Assembly: GCF_901709675.1 (NCBI RefSeq)
Contig: NC_051094.1
Location: 5,917,001 to 5,981,000 of the forward strand
Source of the DNA: Syngnathus acus
Lineage: Eukaryota; Chordata; Actinopteri; Syngnathiformes; Syngnathidae
Direction: 5' to 3'
Length of the DNA stretch: 64,000 nucleotides
Program-made: the position numbers and the translations under genes
In this document: positions 38,276-49,800 of the stretch, piece by piece
Layout: each line of letters starts with the position of its first letter
Numbering within the stretch: position 1 is the stretch's first letter
Notes under the pieces: model-generated
Told to the model about the DNA's origin: nothing
The model's input: the letters and a program-made list of their open reading frames with translations, nothing else
The model's database searches: none

Positions 38276-38340
38276 GTGATGTGGTCGGCCACCGGCTAAC
38301 CTCTGATGATGTGGAACCTCGGGTGTGAAAACGGAAGTGT
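38276..38340. repeat. Repeat fragment, copy B
   Basis: The partner of the fragment at 37022-37093, same orientation, with roughly 70% identity by eye. The two may be ends of one decayed element about 1.3 kb long, or two independent copies. Confidence 0.45.
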
Positions 38341-38809
38341 GAAACAAGAGCAGAATTCATCTACACCTTTCATTTTTGTGAAATGGTTGATAACACTTGA
38401 CCCAAAGCTACAACTGGACAATATTGCATCAATTTGATGTGTTATGTTGCTAAATCAACACTACACCACTTGACACAACAAAATTCAGATTATTTAGGCC
38501 GAAAAAAATAGTATCACTGACTAAAAAAATGGCCTATTTGTAAAAGATAGTTTGAATTTTACCATGTGACGCGAGTTGATATGCATAAAAGCTGAGTCTC
38601 TTTTTAGCTCGTCACAATAGGACATTTAACGAAGTTTGTTTGCTTTTTTTTCCTACTCCAGACTACATCAAATTTATGAGAGCAAAAAAGGTATCCTGTA
38701 ATATCATAAAGAAACAGAAAGCAGTTTTGCTTTCAATATTGGCGGATGCAAAATTGGAATGATGGCTCGGCTTGCTGCAACACAAGATGTACTGTTTAGC
38801 ACGCATGCA

Positions 38810-38813
<4 letters not shown>

Positions 38814-38908
<95 letters not shown>

Positions 38909-38910
38909 AC
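38814..38910. repeat. (CA)n microsatellite
   Basis: About 45 almost perfect CA units with one late interruption (CACTCACACAC). It is long enough to be highly length-variable. The open frames through it (Thr-His and Cys-Val repeats) are artefacts. Confidence 0.97.
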
Positions 38911-39059
38911 ATTCATACATACTAATAAATATACAGTGGACACCTGCATACTTACCTATATATATAATGTAACCTAACATAAATTAATAATTAGAAATCA
39001 ATGCAATAATAATACGATAACAAGTGCAATTATATATATTATATATATATATATTCTGA

Positions 39060-39305
39060 CTGACTGCTGTATGCACACTTGCTCCATTTTTGCTCCTCTT
39101 ATTTATTATGTTTATTATTTATTCATCACTCTTATTTATTCATTGTTTGTGCCTTCTTGTTTTTATTTTTGGTGTTGTTTACTTGTATGTATATTGTGCA
39201 CTATGTCTTGTCACCGTGGGATAGTGGGAACGTAATATCGATTTCTTTGTGTGTCTTGGCATGTGAAGAAATTGACAATAAAGCAGACTTTGACTTTGAC
39301 TTTGA
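39060..39305 (+). mobile_element. L2-type LINE, 3' end only
   Basis: About 245 bp matching the 3' UTR of the LINE at 15-17 kb: GCTGTATGCACACTTGCTCC, TTATTTATTCATTG, CTTGTCACCGTGGGATAGTG, TTGACAATAAAGCAGAC, ending in (TTTGAC)n. It is strongly 5' truncated and again begins directly after a TA microsatellite. It lies about 600 bp upstream of the cdo1 promoter. Confidence 0.85.
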
Positions 39306-39868
39306 TAAGCATGTTCGAAAGTCTAGTGTTGCATGCAAACAATATAAGCATTCACTGAGCTCTGAGTTTATCGCTCTCATTTTAAAATTGACCAGTTTTA
39401 CAGTCTGACATTCCTCATAAGATGATCCCCTAAATGCACGGTTTTATTTGATAAATGATACATGATTGATGATGTCTCTTGATTATTGCGAAACGCGCTT
39501 GTTTTTGTTTTTGTGTTGGACAGTGCACTAAATGGGGGTGTTGTGGCTGCGGGGTGGGGGCCACCGACAGGCTGCACGGCTATTGTCCAAACCAGAGTTC
39601 AATGAGAGGGACCCGGGAGACAGGGGGAGGTCGCCTATGTGACAACGTGGTAGAAAAGCACTCGAAGAGGACCGGTCCAATATTGTTTTTAATACGTGAG
39701 ATGGATTTAGGATTTTTGTTGAAATGTGGTCGGTTTCGAATACAGGTGGATCCGTCATCTCGAAAGTAAAAACATCAATTGTCGCTCCCCAATCTTGCGC
39801 AGCCCGCCCACCCACCCCCACCAATACGGGCGTTCCCTTTTCTCTCCACGATGGTATGATCCAAAGGC

Positions 39869-39876
39869 ATAAAAAC
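39869..39876 (+). promoter_or_regulatory. TATA-like box of cdo1
   Basis: CATAAAAA lies about 110 bp before the cdo1 ATG. A GC-box/KLF-type stretch (CAGCCCGCCCACCCACCCCC) sits about 70 bp further upstream. The spacing implies transcription start near 39.90 kb and a 5' UTR of roughly 80 nt. Confidence 0.5.
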
Positions 39877-39979
39877 GGGGGGCCCAGTGGCACTTAGTCA
39901 GTAGGTGTGCAGGTCGACGAGAAATTTGTTTATCGCCAAACAAGTTGTGCTGCTGACTCACACGTACCCAAAAGCAAAG

Positions 39980-42900
39980 ATGGCAAAAAACCTTCAGGAG
40001 CTGATCCAAAAGCTGCGTAAGATCTTTCAAGACAACCAAATCAACGTGGATGAGGTGCAGGAACTCATGGAGTCGTACAAGAGCAACCCTCAGGACTGGA
40101 CGAAATACGCCATGTTTGATCAACACAGGTAAAACTCATTCCTTTTTGTATTTTTTATGAATCGTTTATGATGAATTTCTTTGAACGAGCAGTGATGCAC
40201 TTTGCACGCTTGCTGTGACGTCAGTGCCTTTGCATTTGGTCCAATGAATAGATTTTTGCAGAAGGTAAATTCTGCTCTTTGTTTAATTCTTTTGCTAGTT
40301 TTAAGAGATATACAATTACAGTTAAGATCTAAATGACAAATTAGTTATTCAAAATTTAGAATGCATATAGTTGGATTAACAATTTGATTTTAACAAAGAA
40401 CAAATATATATTTTTCAAACTTCAAGATAGTTCGAGTCATGCATGTTATCAGTCCTATATCGACTACACAGTGACCCACAATACATTGCAATGGTGTTCC
40501 ATTGCCAGTGTTGTGATGGCCATTGGAAGGGGGAGGTAGTGAGGGGTTTGCGGTTAACCAATCAACAGTAAGCAAACGACACACACCCGCTCGTGTGTGT
40601 TTGTGCAGAGGTTTGGGCTCCGGTGGCGTGAAGATCACCAGGGAGCCACCGCAGCTGCCTCGGAATGTGTGTGTGTGTGTGTGTGTGTGTGGGAGGGGGG
40701 GTGTTTGAAAAGTCATTAATGGGGGAGGTGGAATGCCTTATTTAATGATTGCCTTTTTATTTGCAGATACACGAGGAACTTGGTGGATGAAGGCAATGGG
40801 AAGTTCAACCTGATCATCTTGTGTTGGGGAGAAGGCCAAGGAAGGTGAGGAGAAAGTTGATATGCATGCAGTGCAACACATTTTGTAAATCTATACTAGC
40901 CTTTAATAGTGATACCCAACCACTATGCTGTCATATTAGTATGCCGGGCTCATCAGGTTTGGGGGAATGAAAATAATAAAATAGTCTAGGCGTATCAATA
41001 TTTTGCTACAATTCCTTTTACTGGTATCTTATGGTATGAGATTTATATTACAAAAATCTTTTGGTCCAGCAGGGTCCGCTGATGTCGTATACACAAACAA
41101 TAATGGGATTTGTTTTAGTTTTGACGCGACATACCACATTGTAAATATTTGCTTCTTTTGTCGATCCACACGTGGCGGCACATAATGATATGTAATATAA
41201 TCTGGCTCCTCCTAACGTGCATGTGTGCTGTGACCACCTTGCAGTAGTATACACGACCACTCCGACTCCCACTGCTTCATGAAGATGCTGCAGGGGGAGC
41301 TCAAGGAGACTCTCTTCGACTGGCCCAAGGAGGAAGGCGGGGACATGACTGAGAGGTCACACAGGATGCTGAAACACAACTCAGTGGCCTACATAAATGG
41401 TAAGAAGAAAACATTTTTTTTGGCAGATGTCTGCATTCTTCCACGGGGCGTTATCATGTCGTGTGTGTGTGTGTGTGAAAAGAACAAACATCTTCTGCAT
41501 GCTCTCCTCCTGCGGCAATAACTCTCTGACCTGCAGTTATGTGATGCATGTATGCGATAAGCGTGCTCACCCGACTCGTAGCAAATGTCTGTTCTTTCTT
41601 AACCAAATATAAACTCTTTGGTTAAGAGTGAAGACATGAAAAAAATGTGGCACCAATGATGGCGATATACTGTTATCTTAAATCCTATGATTTAATGAGT
41701 TAAATATAGATTTTGCCCAATGTGTGTGTTGCTAAGAAAATATACAGTACGCTGAATGCCAAGTTCTTCTTAAAACGCAAACAAACCACAAGGGGAACGG
41801 TATAAATAGCAAAAAAACAGTTGACCCACAAAAATATGTGTTGCGATCACATGGTGCCGTCGTGGTTAGCTTGTATCTCACAGTTATGAGGTTTAAATAT
41901 ATAATTCATATTCTCCCTGTACTAGCGTGGGCTTCCTCCCACATTTCAAAAATTTTCCAAGATTGACTTGTCCATATATGGGAAAATAGTGCGTCTGATT
42001 ATTTGTATGTTTCCTGAGAGTGGCTGGCGACCAATCAAGTCTAACACGACCACTTGCCCAAAGTCAGTTGGTATCGACTCCAGCTCTGTGTAATGTGGTG
42101 TTCCACAAAGATCTCCTGGAGCCTTTTGTTATTCCACATTGACAATGCAAATTTTATTGCCCCTGGTTTATTTAACTTAAATGTTGATTAGTATAATTTT
42201 GATCTCATTATGTGTCCTGAAATTATCAGATGACCTGTGCTACAAAAAAAATTATTGGATGGATGCTGATATTCTGTAAGCACTGACCACTGAATATTAT
42301 TTCCTTACCTTTTGGTTTGGCTCATGCGCCACAGAGGACTTTGTATAAACTCCCCGATTGGAAACATTTCGTCACCGCTGATCTACCCGTTGTTTCCAAC
42401 ACTGGGAGAAAATGTCTGCCATGAACCACATTTCACAATATTCCAGTGTCATTCACTGATGGAACATTTGCGCTGTTTTTTTTTTCTTTTTCCCCCCCCA
42501 GACAAAATCGGCCTACACCGTGTGGAGAACGTAAGCCACACGGAGGGTTCGGTCAGTTTGCACCTCTACAGCCCACCTTTCCAGACGTGCAAAGTCTTTG
42601 ACCAGCGCACCAGCCACACGGCCGAAGCTAAGATGACCTTCTGGAGCAAATATGGAGAGAGGACGCCATTTGTAAGCAACTTTGTCATTTAAAAAAAAAA
42701 TTGTTTATACATTCATGGAAATGTGTTTGGATAATGATCAGTTAAATGATTAAATATACCTACATAGAATTAAAAGTATCATCAGGTAATAACATTTAAA
42801 AAGGACCCAATGGATCCTGCATCAAAATTGAAAGATTTCATGTGATCTCTAACAGCAAAAATAATAACACTAAGTAAACTTAAATGTTACACACTAAACT

Positions 42901-43867
42901 TTTGCATTTTTACCATTTGCACATATTTGCAAACCAGATTGACGTTCTTTGCTGAAAATCTGACAAATTGGCTTTTTTTGTGCTTCTATGTAGTATTGCT
43001 TTGGTGCCACATAACGTTATTGAAATGAGTTGAGGCCATTTAGACAAAAGTAGTGTTTTACTGAAATCCTGCGCCATTTTGGCATCAATCAACTTTATTA
43101 AAATGAGCTGAGGAGCCTCATTTATGGAAAAAAAAAAGTGCTTTACTGTTGATTTGTGGGAGAATACAGTAGCGGCAGATTTTCAGCATTCCCACCGGGG
43201 CTTGGTCTACATTCAAGAGAACATTTTATTCTATTTTAACTAATTCAAGAGATGCATACACAGCAGATTGAATGCACAGAGTATCAACACCCAGCCCATT
43301 AGGTGAATTTCCACAGGCAGAGGAAATTGTAATTTTTTTTACAGCTTTTCTCATGGTTGTTAAAAGCAATACAAGCTTCACTGACTGCGACACATTTTTA
43401 TGCGCGTCTCACAGAAATAAATGTTAACAGGCCAGACCTTTAGCTTATTAAACACTGTGCAGTACACTTGGATTAATTTGATCGTGCATTGATTTTATTT
43501 TCCTGGTGACGCAAATGGTACCAAATTCGGTGGACTGGCCCACGAGCTGTTAACGTATACCTTGACCACAACACCGGGAGTTTAAGTACTTTAGTTTGTG
43601 ATACTAAATGATAAGATAGCGGCAGTAAAGGGAACTAGTACACAATAAACGAGGCCATAGCTTTAGTGTGTTTTTCTTAAGTATTAAGAAGTAAAAAAAA
43701 AAAAAGTAATACAGGGAAAAAGACTACTTTGAATTACACAGTTATAAAAATAAAATATATACTATATTTGAAATAAAATGTGATTTATTATAATTGTGGT
43801 TTATGGAAAAATCTAACTTTTCTCTTATGTATTGTAGGAGACCACAGCATCAAAGGAGAACAACTAA
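39980..43867 (+). CDS. cdo1: Cysteine dioxygenase type 1
   Basis: A non-heme iron cupin enzyme that oxidises cysteine with O2 to cysteine sulfinate, the entry to taurine and sulfate synthesis; it is cytosolic. Coding exons: 39980-40128, 40767-40844, 41245-41399, 42502-42671 and 43838-43867. They total 582 nt, giving 193 residues. The iron ligands are His79, His81 (SSIHDH) and His133 (SLHLYSPP). Cys86 (SHCFMKML) and Tyr150, which form the thioether cross-link in vertebrate enzymes, are both present, as is substrate-binding Arg53 (YTRNLVD). The protein is about 7 residues shorter at the N-terminus than the human one. The ATG at 39980 has a good context (A at -3, G at +4), and I see no in-frame ATG upstream in the open stretch. 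The last exon codes only ETTASKENN. The active site looks complete, so the enzyme should be functional. Confidence 0.97.
41840..42085 (+). repeat. Degraded tRNA-like fish interspersed repeat
   Basis: The sequence retains CATGGTGCCGTCGTGGTTAGC, CTCACAGTTATGAGG, CTCCCTGTACTAGCGTGGGC, TTCCTCCCACATTTC, and GAGAGTGGCTGGCGACCAATC, the landmarks of a very abundant fish repeat with a tRNA-like head. It lies in cdo1 intron 3. Identity rests on memory of the family. Confidence 0.6.
42086..42140 (+). repeat. Non-LTR RT fragment A
   Basis: TGTGGTGTTCCACAAAGATCT encodes CGVPQRS, the core of the GVPQGS reverse-transcriptase motif, followed by GGAGCC and a diverged stretch. It is related at DNA level to the fragment at 44425-44515. 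Very degraded. Confidence 0.4.
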
Positions 43868-44266
43868 TTTTCCAAAAGGAGACTCTGGATCTTTTTTCTT
43901 TTTTTGCTTCTTTGATTTTGTTGTTCCCTTTTTAAATACGTAGTGACCATGGGTCGTTTTTTAAATAAGCTGCAAGCAGGTTCAAAAGGACACACATGCA
44001 TTAGTATGGCTTTATCACTCGCTGCTTGACAAATACTTTTGATTACCATGCAATGCATGAATGGACACACATTTTGGCATGTTGGAGAGAAAATTTGCAC
44101 CCCCTTGTTGCTTCGGATGAATGGATAGCAAATTTCTCTAGCAGTTTAGCACTTTTCTGTCTGTAATATCCTGGAATGTTCATTGATGCCACATATAGTT
44201 GTCTTAATATCTGGATGGATGAAGGAAAAATGTTTTTGTGTGTGGGTAAAAATTTTTACATTTTTA

Positions 44267-44351
44267 TTTGTTGCTTGTGAAATCATTGCGCTCTGTAGTG
44301 CAGTTTTACTTTTTTTTTGTTGCCTGTGAAATCATTGATCTCTGTGATGCA
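44267..44351 (+). repeat. 36-bp duplication in cdo1 3' UTR
   Basis: Two 36-bp copies (44267-44302 and 44316-44351) read TTTGTTGCYTGTGAAATCAT, then TG(CG/AT)CTCTGT and a near-identical end. They are separated by 13 bp of mostly T. The second copy runs directly into the AATAAA signal. Confidence 0.8.
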
Positions 44352-44356
44352 ATAAA
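44351..44356 (+). terminator. cdo1 polyadenylation signal
   Basis: AATAAA about 485 nt after the cdo1 stop, the first convincing signal on the plus strand. It gives a 3' UTR of roughly 500 nt. Confidence 0.55.
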
Positions 44357-44424
44357 TGATCAATGGAACAACAAGCATTTTGTTTTTGGATTGCTTTTTT
44401 GTTTGGCTATTCAAACATGTACTA

Positions 44425-44515
44425 TTTCCCACTTAATTACGGTGTCCCGCAAGGATCTGAATTGGAGCCATAAGTTATTGTATGTTGACAATGCTGATTC
44501 ACTTGGCCCAGTGGT
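44425..44515 (+). repeat. Non-LTR RT fragment B
   Basis: TTAATTACGGTGTCCCGCAAGG encodes NYGVPQGSELEP, an RT motif, then a stop. The following GAGCC...TTGACAATGC...TTGGCCC stretch parallels fragment A at 42.09 kb. Only a relic remains. Confidence 0.5.
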
Positions 44516-44970
44516 TTTATTTGAATATTCGAAATATATAGAGATTTGTATTTTCTATTATGTGACGAACTAGCAAACAGTCCAGATCTCAAGTCATGCT
44601 AACTAATAATGTCCTAACTCAATGTGTGGCAGCAGCATTCTCCCCACGCTTGCATTGTTAGAGTACACCCCATCTTCTGACATTCAGAAAACATGTAGTT
44701 TAGGATTATTCAAGAGTCAGACTAAATTGTTCATAAATGCGAGCGTGAATAACTCTATTACTCAATTAGATAGGTGTAAAATTAATAGACTCTGGGGAAT
44801 TGTTTCAAGAGCAATTGACTATTTTGACTGAATAAAAAAAGATCAGGATATTATGTTGTAATTTCTGTAGTTTGTTTTGAGCAGAAAGTTTGACCTACTT
44901 TTTCTTGCTATAACATGCAATTTTCCTCATGACTATTTTTTTCTTATACTATTTAATCATTATGTTGTAA

Positions 44971-45045
44971 ATTTCCATCCATTTATTTTCTGTACGGCTT
45001 CTGTACAAGCTCACGGGTCAATGGTGGGGACACCGCCCTGAAAAA
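44971..45045 (-). repeat. Old interspersed repeat, 3' end fragment
   Basis: CCATCCATTTATTTTCTGTA followed by CGGCTTCTGTACAAGCTCACGGG recalls the reversed GGAT-tailed end of the abundant fish repeat also seen near 5.34 kb. Confidence 0.45.
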
Positions 45046-45584
45046 AGGGTCATCTCATTTCATCACCGTTTGCTAAAAGTACAGAGTGTGACATGAGGGG
45101 TATTTGAATTTCTCACGGGATGGCTGGCAGCCAGGATGGTCTTACAGAAGGTTAAAGTGACAGCATTCATTCAAAACATGGGTATGTTTTCGAATACCAT
45201 GTGACACTGTACAGAGGCTGATCAAACGTATGTCTTATCACCAGACGATAAGGAACAGTGATTTATTTCACCAGTATCTCCAGCCAACTATAAATATCGT
45301 AGCTGTCAAACGATAACGGTCAATAAATGTAATACAGTTAAGACACAGACTGGATGCAATAAAATTTAAACACCGATCGTATTATACTGGTGCCTTACGT
45401 AGCATGACATTAACATTTCGCAAAATAGTGGTGATTTTTGTCAAAGCCAAAAATTAAGCTACTGATTTATCACATTTTGTAATTATGAAACATCAATACA
45501 ATATTATTTGATGTTTTTACACTATTTATTCCTTCATTTCGTCCCTCCCAAAATATTTTGTGTACTAGACAGTCAGCATGGTTT

Positions 45585-45732
45585 ATTTCCATTTAATCAT
45601 GGTGTTCCTCAGAGATCTGACCTGATGCCACTAGGTATTTATCTCAACAAGACGGAGGGCTCATTGATTCCAATTAAAATAGCTGGGGAAAAATTTCAAC
45701 AAATTCAGATTTCTTATATCATAAAATCTTAA
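45585..45732 (+). repeat. Non-LTR RT fragment C
   Basis: An open frame includes FNHGVPQRSDLMP and then, after an apparent internal deletion, LNKTEGSLIPI, resembling the GVPQGS and DKTE blocks of a LINE reverse transcriptase. It is not a gene. Confidence 0.45.
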
Positions 45733-46269
45733 TTTGTGTTGCATGAATAGCTGTGAAAGGACATTTGCATTTTTTAAAAAAAATTGTACAGTCTGTCAGG
45801 CTACTTTTAAACACTGAAAAGAATAAACTTCATGCTTTATATTTGTTGCATGCCACTATTCAAAATATTTTATAACAAATACTGCTGTCCATTATTGTGA
45901 TATCAACTGTCATGACAATAAATGTTTTGGCTAAATATATAGTATATATTTATTTTATTTTTTTAATGTGCCAGGTCTAGGTTACTGTTGCCCCAGCTGT
46001 TTAAAAACTGTTCTCACGCCACAATGCAACAAGATATCAACGGCGGCCATAAAGCAGTAGCAGTTTTCTTACAGAGACCAAAAGTGCAAAGTAGAATCTG
46101 GCATTGTACTCATTTATGATAACGATGACTTTGATAAGTCTTATTACACACAAACAAGTACGGGGTCTTAGGTAATTTACTTATCAAAACGATCACCATA
46201 TGTTGATAGTGACAAGATTGTTTTGTGGAAGAGTTACCTAAGTAGTATTACGCTTGACTATCACATGAC

Positions 46270-46460
46270 ACTGTGACAAAACACCCCTACTCCTCAAAGC
46301 GCGTCACTGATTCCTAATTCACATACTGATGACACATCACCAGGCAGCTTCATTGACTTACTTAAGGATACTTTGACATTGTCACAATGTCTGATGATTG
46401 ACGCGCCAACCTCTGGCGTGGGAGACGACGGCTCTACCACTGAGATATCTTATCAACTAA
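46270..46460 (-). repeat. tRNA-derived SINE, Gly-tRNA-like head
   Basis: Read on the minus strand, it starts with ATCTCAGTGGTAGAGCCGTC, then GTCTCCCACGCCAGAGGTTGG, close to tRNA-Gly(CCC). The body carries GTATCCTTAAGTAAGTCAATG, GATGTGTCATCAGTATGTG and GACGCGCTTTGAG, which parallel the 'AAGCGCTTTG' body of widespread fish SINEs. Its B box is decayed. It lies just past the cep78 stop codon. Confidence 0.6.
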
Positions 46461-46813
46461 TTATACTGAACAAAATAAAAGCAACATGTTTTTACGCTTG
46501 TTTTTAATGAAAAGGACTAAAAGATCTATGAACAAATATTTGTTACAAATCTGTCTAGTTTTGTGTAGTGAGCACTTTTGACAACCGAAAGTAGTTTAAA
46601 TATATCGAATATGTTCACAACTGTTGCTGTAAAAAAGTGCTGTTAAAAAAGTAGCAATAGCAAAACTTAAAATAATGCATTTTGCCAGAAAAAAAAAAAA
46701 AAAACAGTTGGCAAGGATTGTCCAATTGAAATGCCTATTTGTAACTTCTTCAAAGTTGAAAAACATCTGCCAAAGGTTCTGTCACGTTACAAATATTCAC
46801 TGCTTGAGTATGC

Positions 46814-49800
46814 TTATAAAGCCACCATCGATGTAATCTCCTCCAGAATGTCAGGACTTGTCTTCTGCTCTGACCCTTCTGACCCAGAGTGTGCCTTATA
46901 ACTTACAAGGTCTCTCATGCTATTGCCTGAGCTCAATCTGCAGCCTTGGGATGAATCGCTGTGACTAGAATTGAAGCCATTACGATGAGGAGAATCGCCG
47001 AGGACAAAGCTCGGGCGAATTCCCGGATTGTGACAATATTCACGACGGGATTGCTGGCTAGCTAAACTGCGGTCTGAATCAGAGTCATACTGGGTTTCAG
47101 GTTTAGAGAATTGATCTGGCTCTTGTTCTCTTATGACACTTAAATCCACCTGTGCTCCGGCATCCTGCTGGACAGTCACGTGGAGCAGTCCATCTCGATG
47201 ATCACGTTTTCCGTTTGAGGCCGGAGATTTGGGAGTCATTATGTCATTGGGATTAACCCTGGCGGCCTAAAGAGAAAGTGGAGGAAAAATTCACCAATTT
47301 TCATTTTGAGTCTTTACTAAATGTGAAATGAAATAATTTGTAAGCCATTTCTGTAAAGTATAATGTTAAATCTTGCACCTGAATATCACGAGAATGACGT
47401 TGACCGGATGCTACTCCATTCAGTTGGCCCACGTGTCCCAGAGTGGAAGAGAGCTGCGGTCTTCCCAAAGGCGAGAAATCTGACTTGTCAATGCCGGCCA
47501 TAGATGCTATCTGACCTAGGCTAAGTGAGAACATGATAGTGAAATAGAAGAAAAGCTATATTGTGACTCAAAAATGTGCCCAACACAATCATCAGGTAGG
47601 TTTTTCGACTGCATTTTCAAAATAGTGTGTCTGAATTATTTTGTTTCAGCAAGACGTAAGATGGATAAAAAGGAGTGAATTTTGTTTCATTATTGTTGGA
47701 AAACACAAGTTAACTTCAGGGTATGACACTATTGCGTAAGACAAAATATAAAAAGATAATAAAGAAGCTCATTGGAATTGTCTCTCCTTAATAAGTCATC
47801 ACCCTGCAATGACACATTAAAACAAATAATATAAAAGTCACAAGACCAGATAAGGAATGAAATACAAATAGAATTGCTCAAAATGAAAGTAATTTAAGTG
47901 CAGGGCATAACCAGTAAAGGTAATCTTATAAAATGCTCCCCCCTCACCACCATTTTTGTGATAAAGTGGAATTCTGACCATTCTTTTATTTTAACGGTAT
48001 ACTTTCTTGGTAAAACGCCTATAAGCCTTTTATTTAATGCCAGGAAAATGTTGAAAAATAGCTTTTAATAAGTTGAAATGTGTTGAAAGCATGTGGGAGG
48101 GAAAGAACTGAAATGAGAAAGTTGTGTCTTTTTTTTAATTTGTTTTTCATTTGACCTCTTTACGTTTTGGATTTTGTCCTATTACAGGTGGTTCTGGAAT
48201 GTTCCCTCAGCAATAAACAAGGGTTCACAGTTCTGCTAAGTCAGGGTAGCTTTATCATGCTTATAACAAATAAATGATCAGTGGCAGGGATTTGTGGCAT
48301 TTGAATGACTTTCTGATCATCAACACATGAAAAGGAGTGAGATATAGAGCCTAATCTTTTCATGGTCCCCAGAAAGAAAAGACAGAAAAAGAAAAATATA
48401 TTGTAGTCAAGAGGCATCAAAATGAAAAAGAAACCTTGGGCTTCAGGTTTCACTTTCATTCTACGTATTCACCTATCACTGAGTGATGGACGGTAAAAAT
48501 ATGTATGAGGTATTGCACCCACGAGGAAGGAAACGACCGATCAGCCACCCCACCCAGATTAGGTGGCCCGAGTTTCACTTTGAGACAGCAGCTGAAAAGT
48601 GAATGGAGTTATTTTAAACCACGTGACCTACATGTTTGCTCCTTCTCAAGGTTATTATGACCAGGTCATGGAATTTCCCTTAGTTCGCCAAACAAAGTAA
48701 AAGTAAAATTCTTACCAAAAAAAAAAGAAGCTAAAACCACCTCAAATACAATTTTACTACCTGCCCTCACGACGGATTCAACTAGAACTGAACGTCCAAC
48801 TCTATCTGCTTCAGAACCTAATTTGATCCAGTATTGTCCATCTATTCTATCAAATAAATGAGTTGCTAATTCCTAACACTGAGGGTTATAAGCAAAATTA
48901 TGTTTCATACTTAAATAAAATCAAACCAATGTGATTAACAGTCAGCATGACTGTTTGCAGACTATAAGACCCTGTCCAATCACTCAATCGCAATAACAGA
49001 GCATTATGGAAACACAAACAGCGGGTATTTGTGTCACCCACCCAGCGTCATTGACGAGATCCAGGAAAGCGTGGAACTTGGCGAACGAGCGCTCGATGCT
49101 CTCCAGCACATCCTCGTCTTCCAGGGCGCTGCGGTCTGGCGAGCCCTCAGTCGCGAGGGCCTTGGACAGGGAGATGTTATTATCACGGAGACGAGCGTTC
49201 TCCAACTCAAACTGAATGAAAACAAGATGGGGTAGAAAATTATTTGAGAGATGTTGTTTAGCTAATAAGTGTAACTATGCCATTATCAAGCTTCCTTTCT
49301 TTTTTATCCAAAACATTATCTGGAAGCACCTCTCTGACTAAAGACTCAGCTTTTAGTCTGGCCCTGCGCTCCTCTCCCAATCTCAAACGACATTCCTGTA
49401 GCGCCATCTGCAGGACATGCAGGATAAACAGTGGTAAAATTAAAAAACAGTTCTCTGTTCATCTAGGGCTAAATGTGGCTAACCTGCATACGATCCATTT
49501 GCCGTGCAATGCCGCTGTCCTGTTGGCTTTCATTAGATGGATCCCTCATCATAATTGCCGGGCCCTCTTCCTCATCACCGTCCTCCTCTTCCTCCGAATC
49601 AGACGCAAATGTTACCCTCACATTGGACGCAGCCTTTTAAGGGGTCAGAAAAGTGTTGGAACTACAATACAGCAAACGAGTCATACGAACTATAAACAGA
49701 AAACCCATACCTGACCTTGCTGCGTTGACTGCAAACTGTGCTCTTTTGCATCTGCAGGAGGAAAACCTCTGGAATATACAAAAGCAACTCGTCAGTTTTG

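Larger units (their letters stand above)
35945..39868. other. ap3s1-cdo1 intergenic interval
   Basis: This interval lies between the two divergent 5' ends. It should contain the ap3s1 promoter: GC-richer DNA at about 35.96-36.20 kb, and an NRF1-like CATGCGCA near 36.39 kb. It otherwise holds AT-rich DNA, a pair of related repeat fragments (37.02 and 38.28 kb), a long CA microsatellite and an L2 3' tail. No ATG12 exon, expected here from human gene order, is visible on either strand. Confidence 0.55.

Noticed and set aside
38663-38977. Thr-His and Cys-Val repeat open frames on both strands
   Set aside because: Pure products of the CA microsatellite.
39905-39979. Upstream extension of the cdo1 frame (begins GTG)
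   Set aside because: No in-frame ATG; the ATG at 39980 has a good context and gives a normal-length enzyme.
46405-46456. Possible functional tRNA-Gly gene
   Set aside because: The B-box arm and acceptor stem are not maintained and a SINE body follows, so it is a SINE head.
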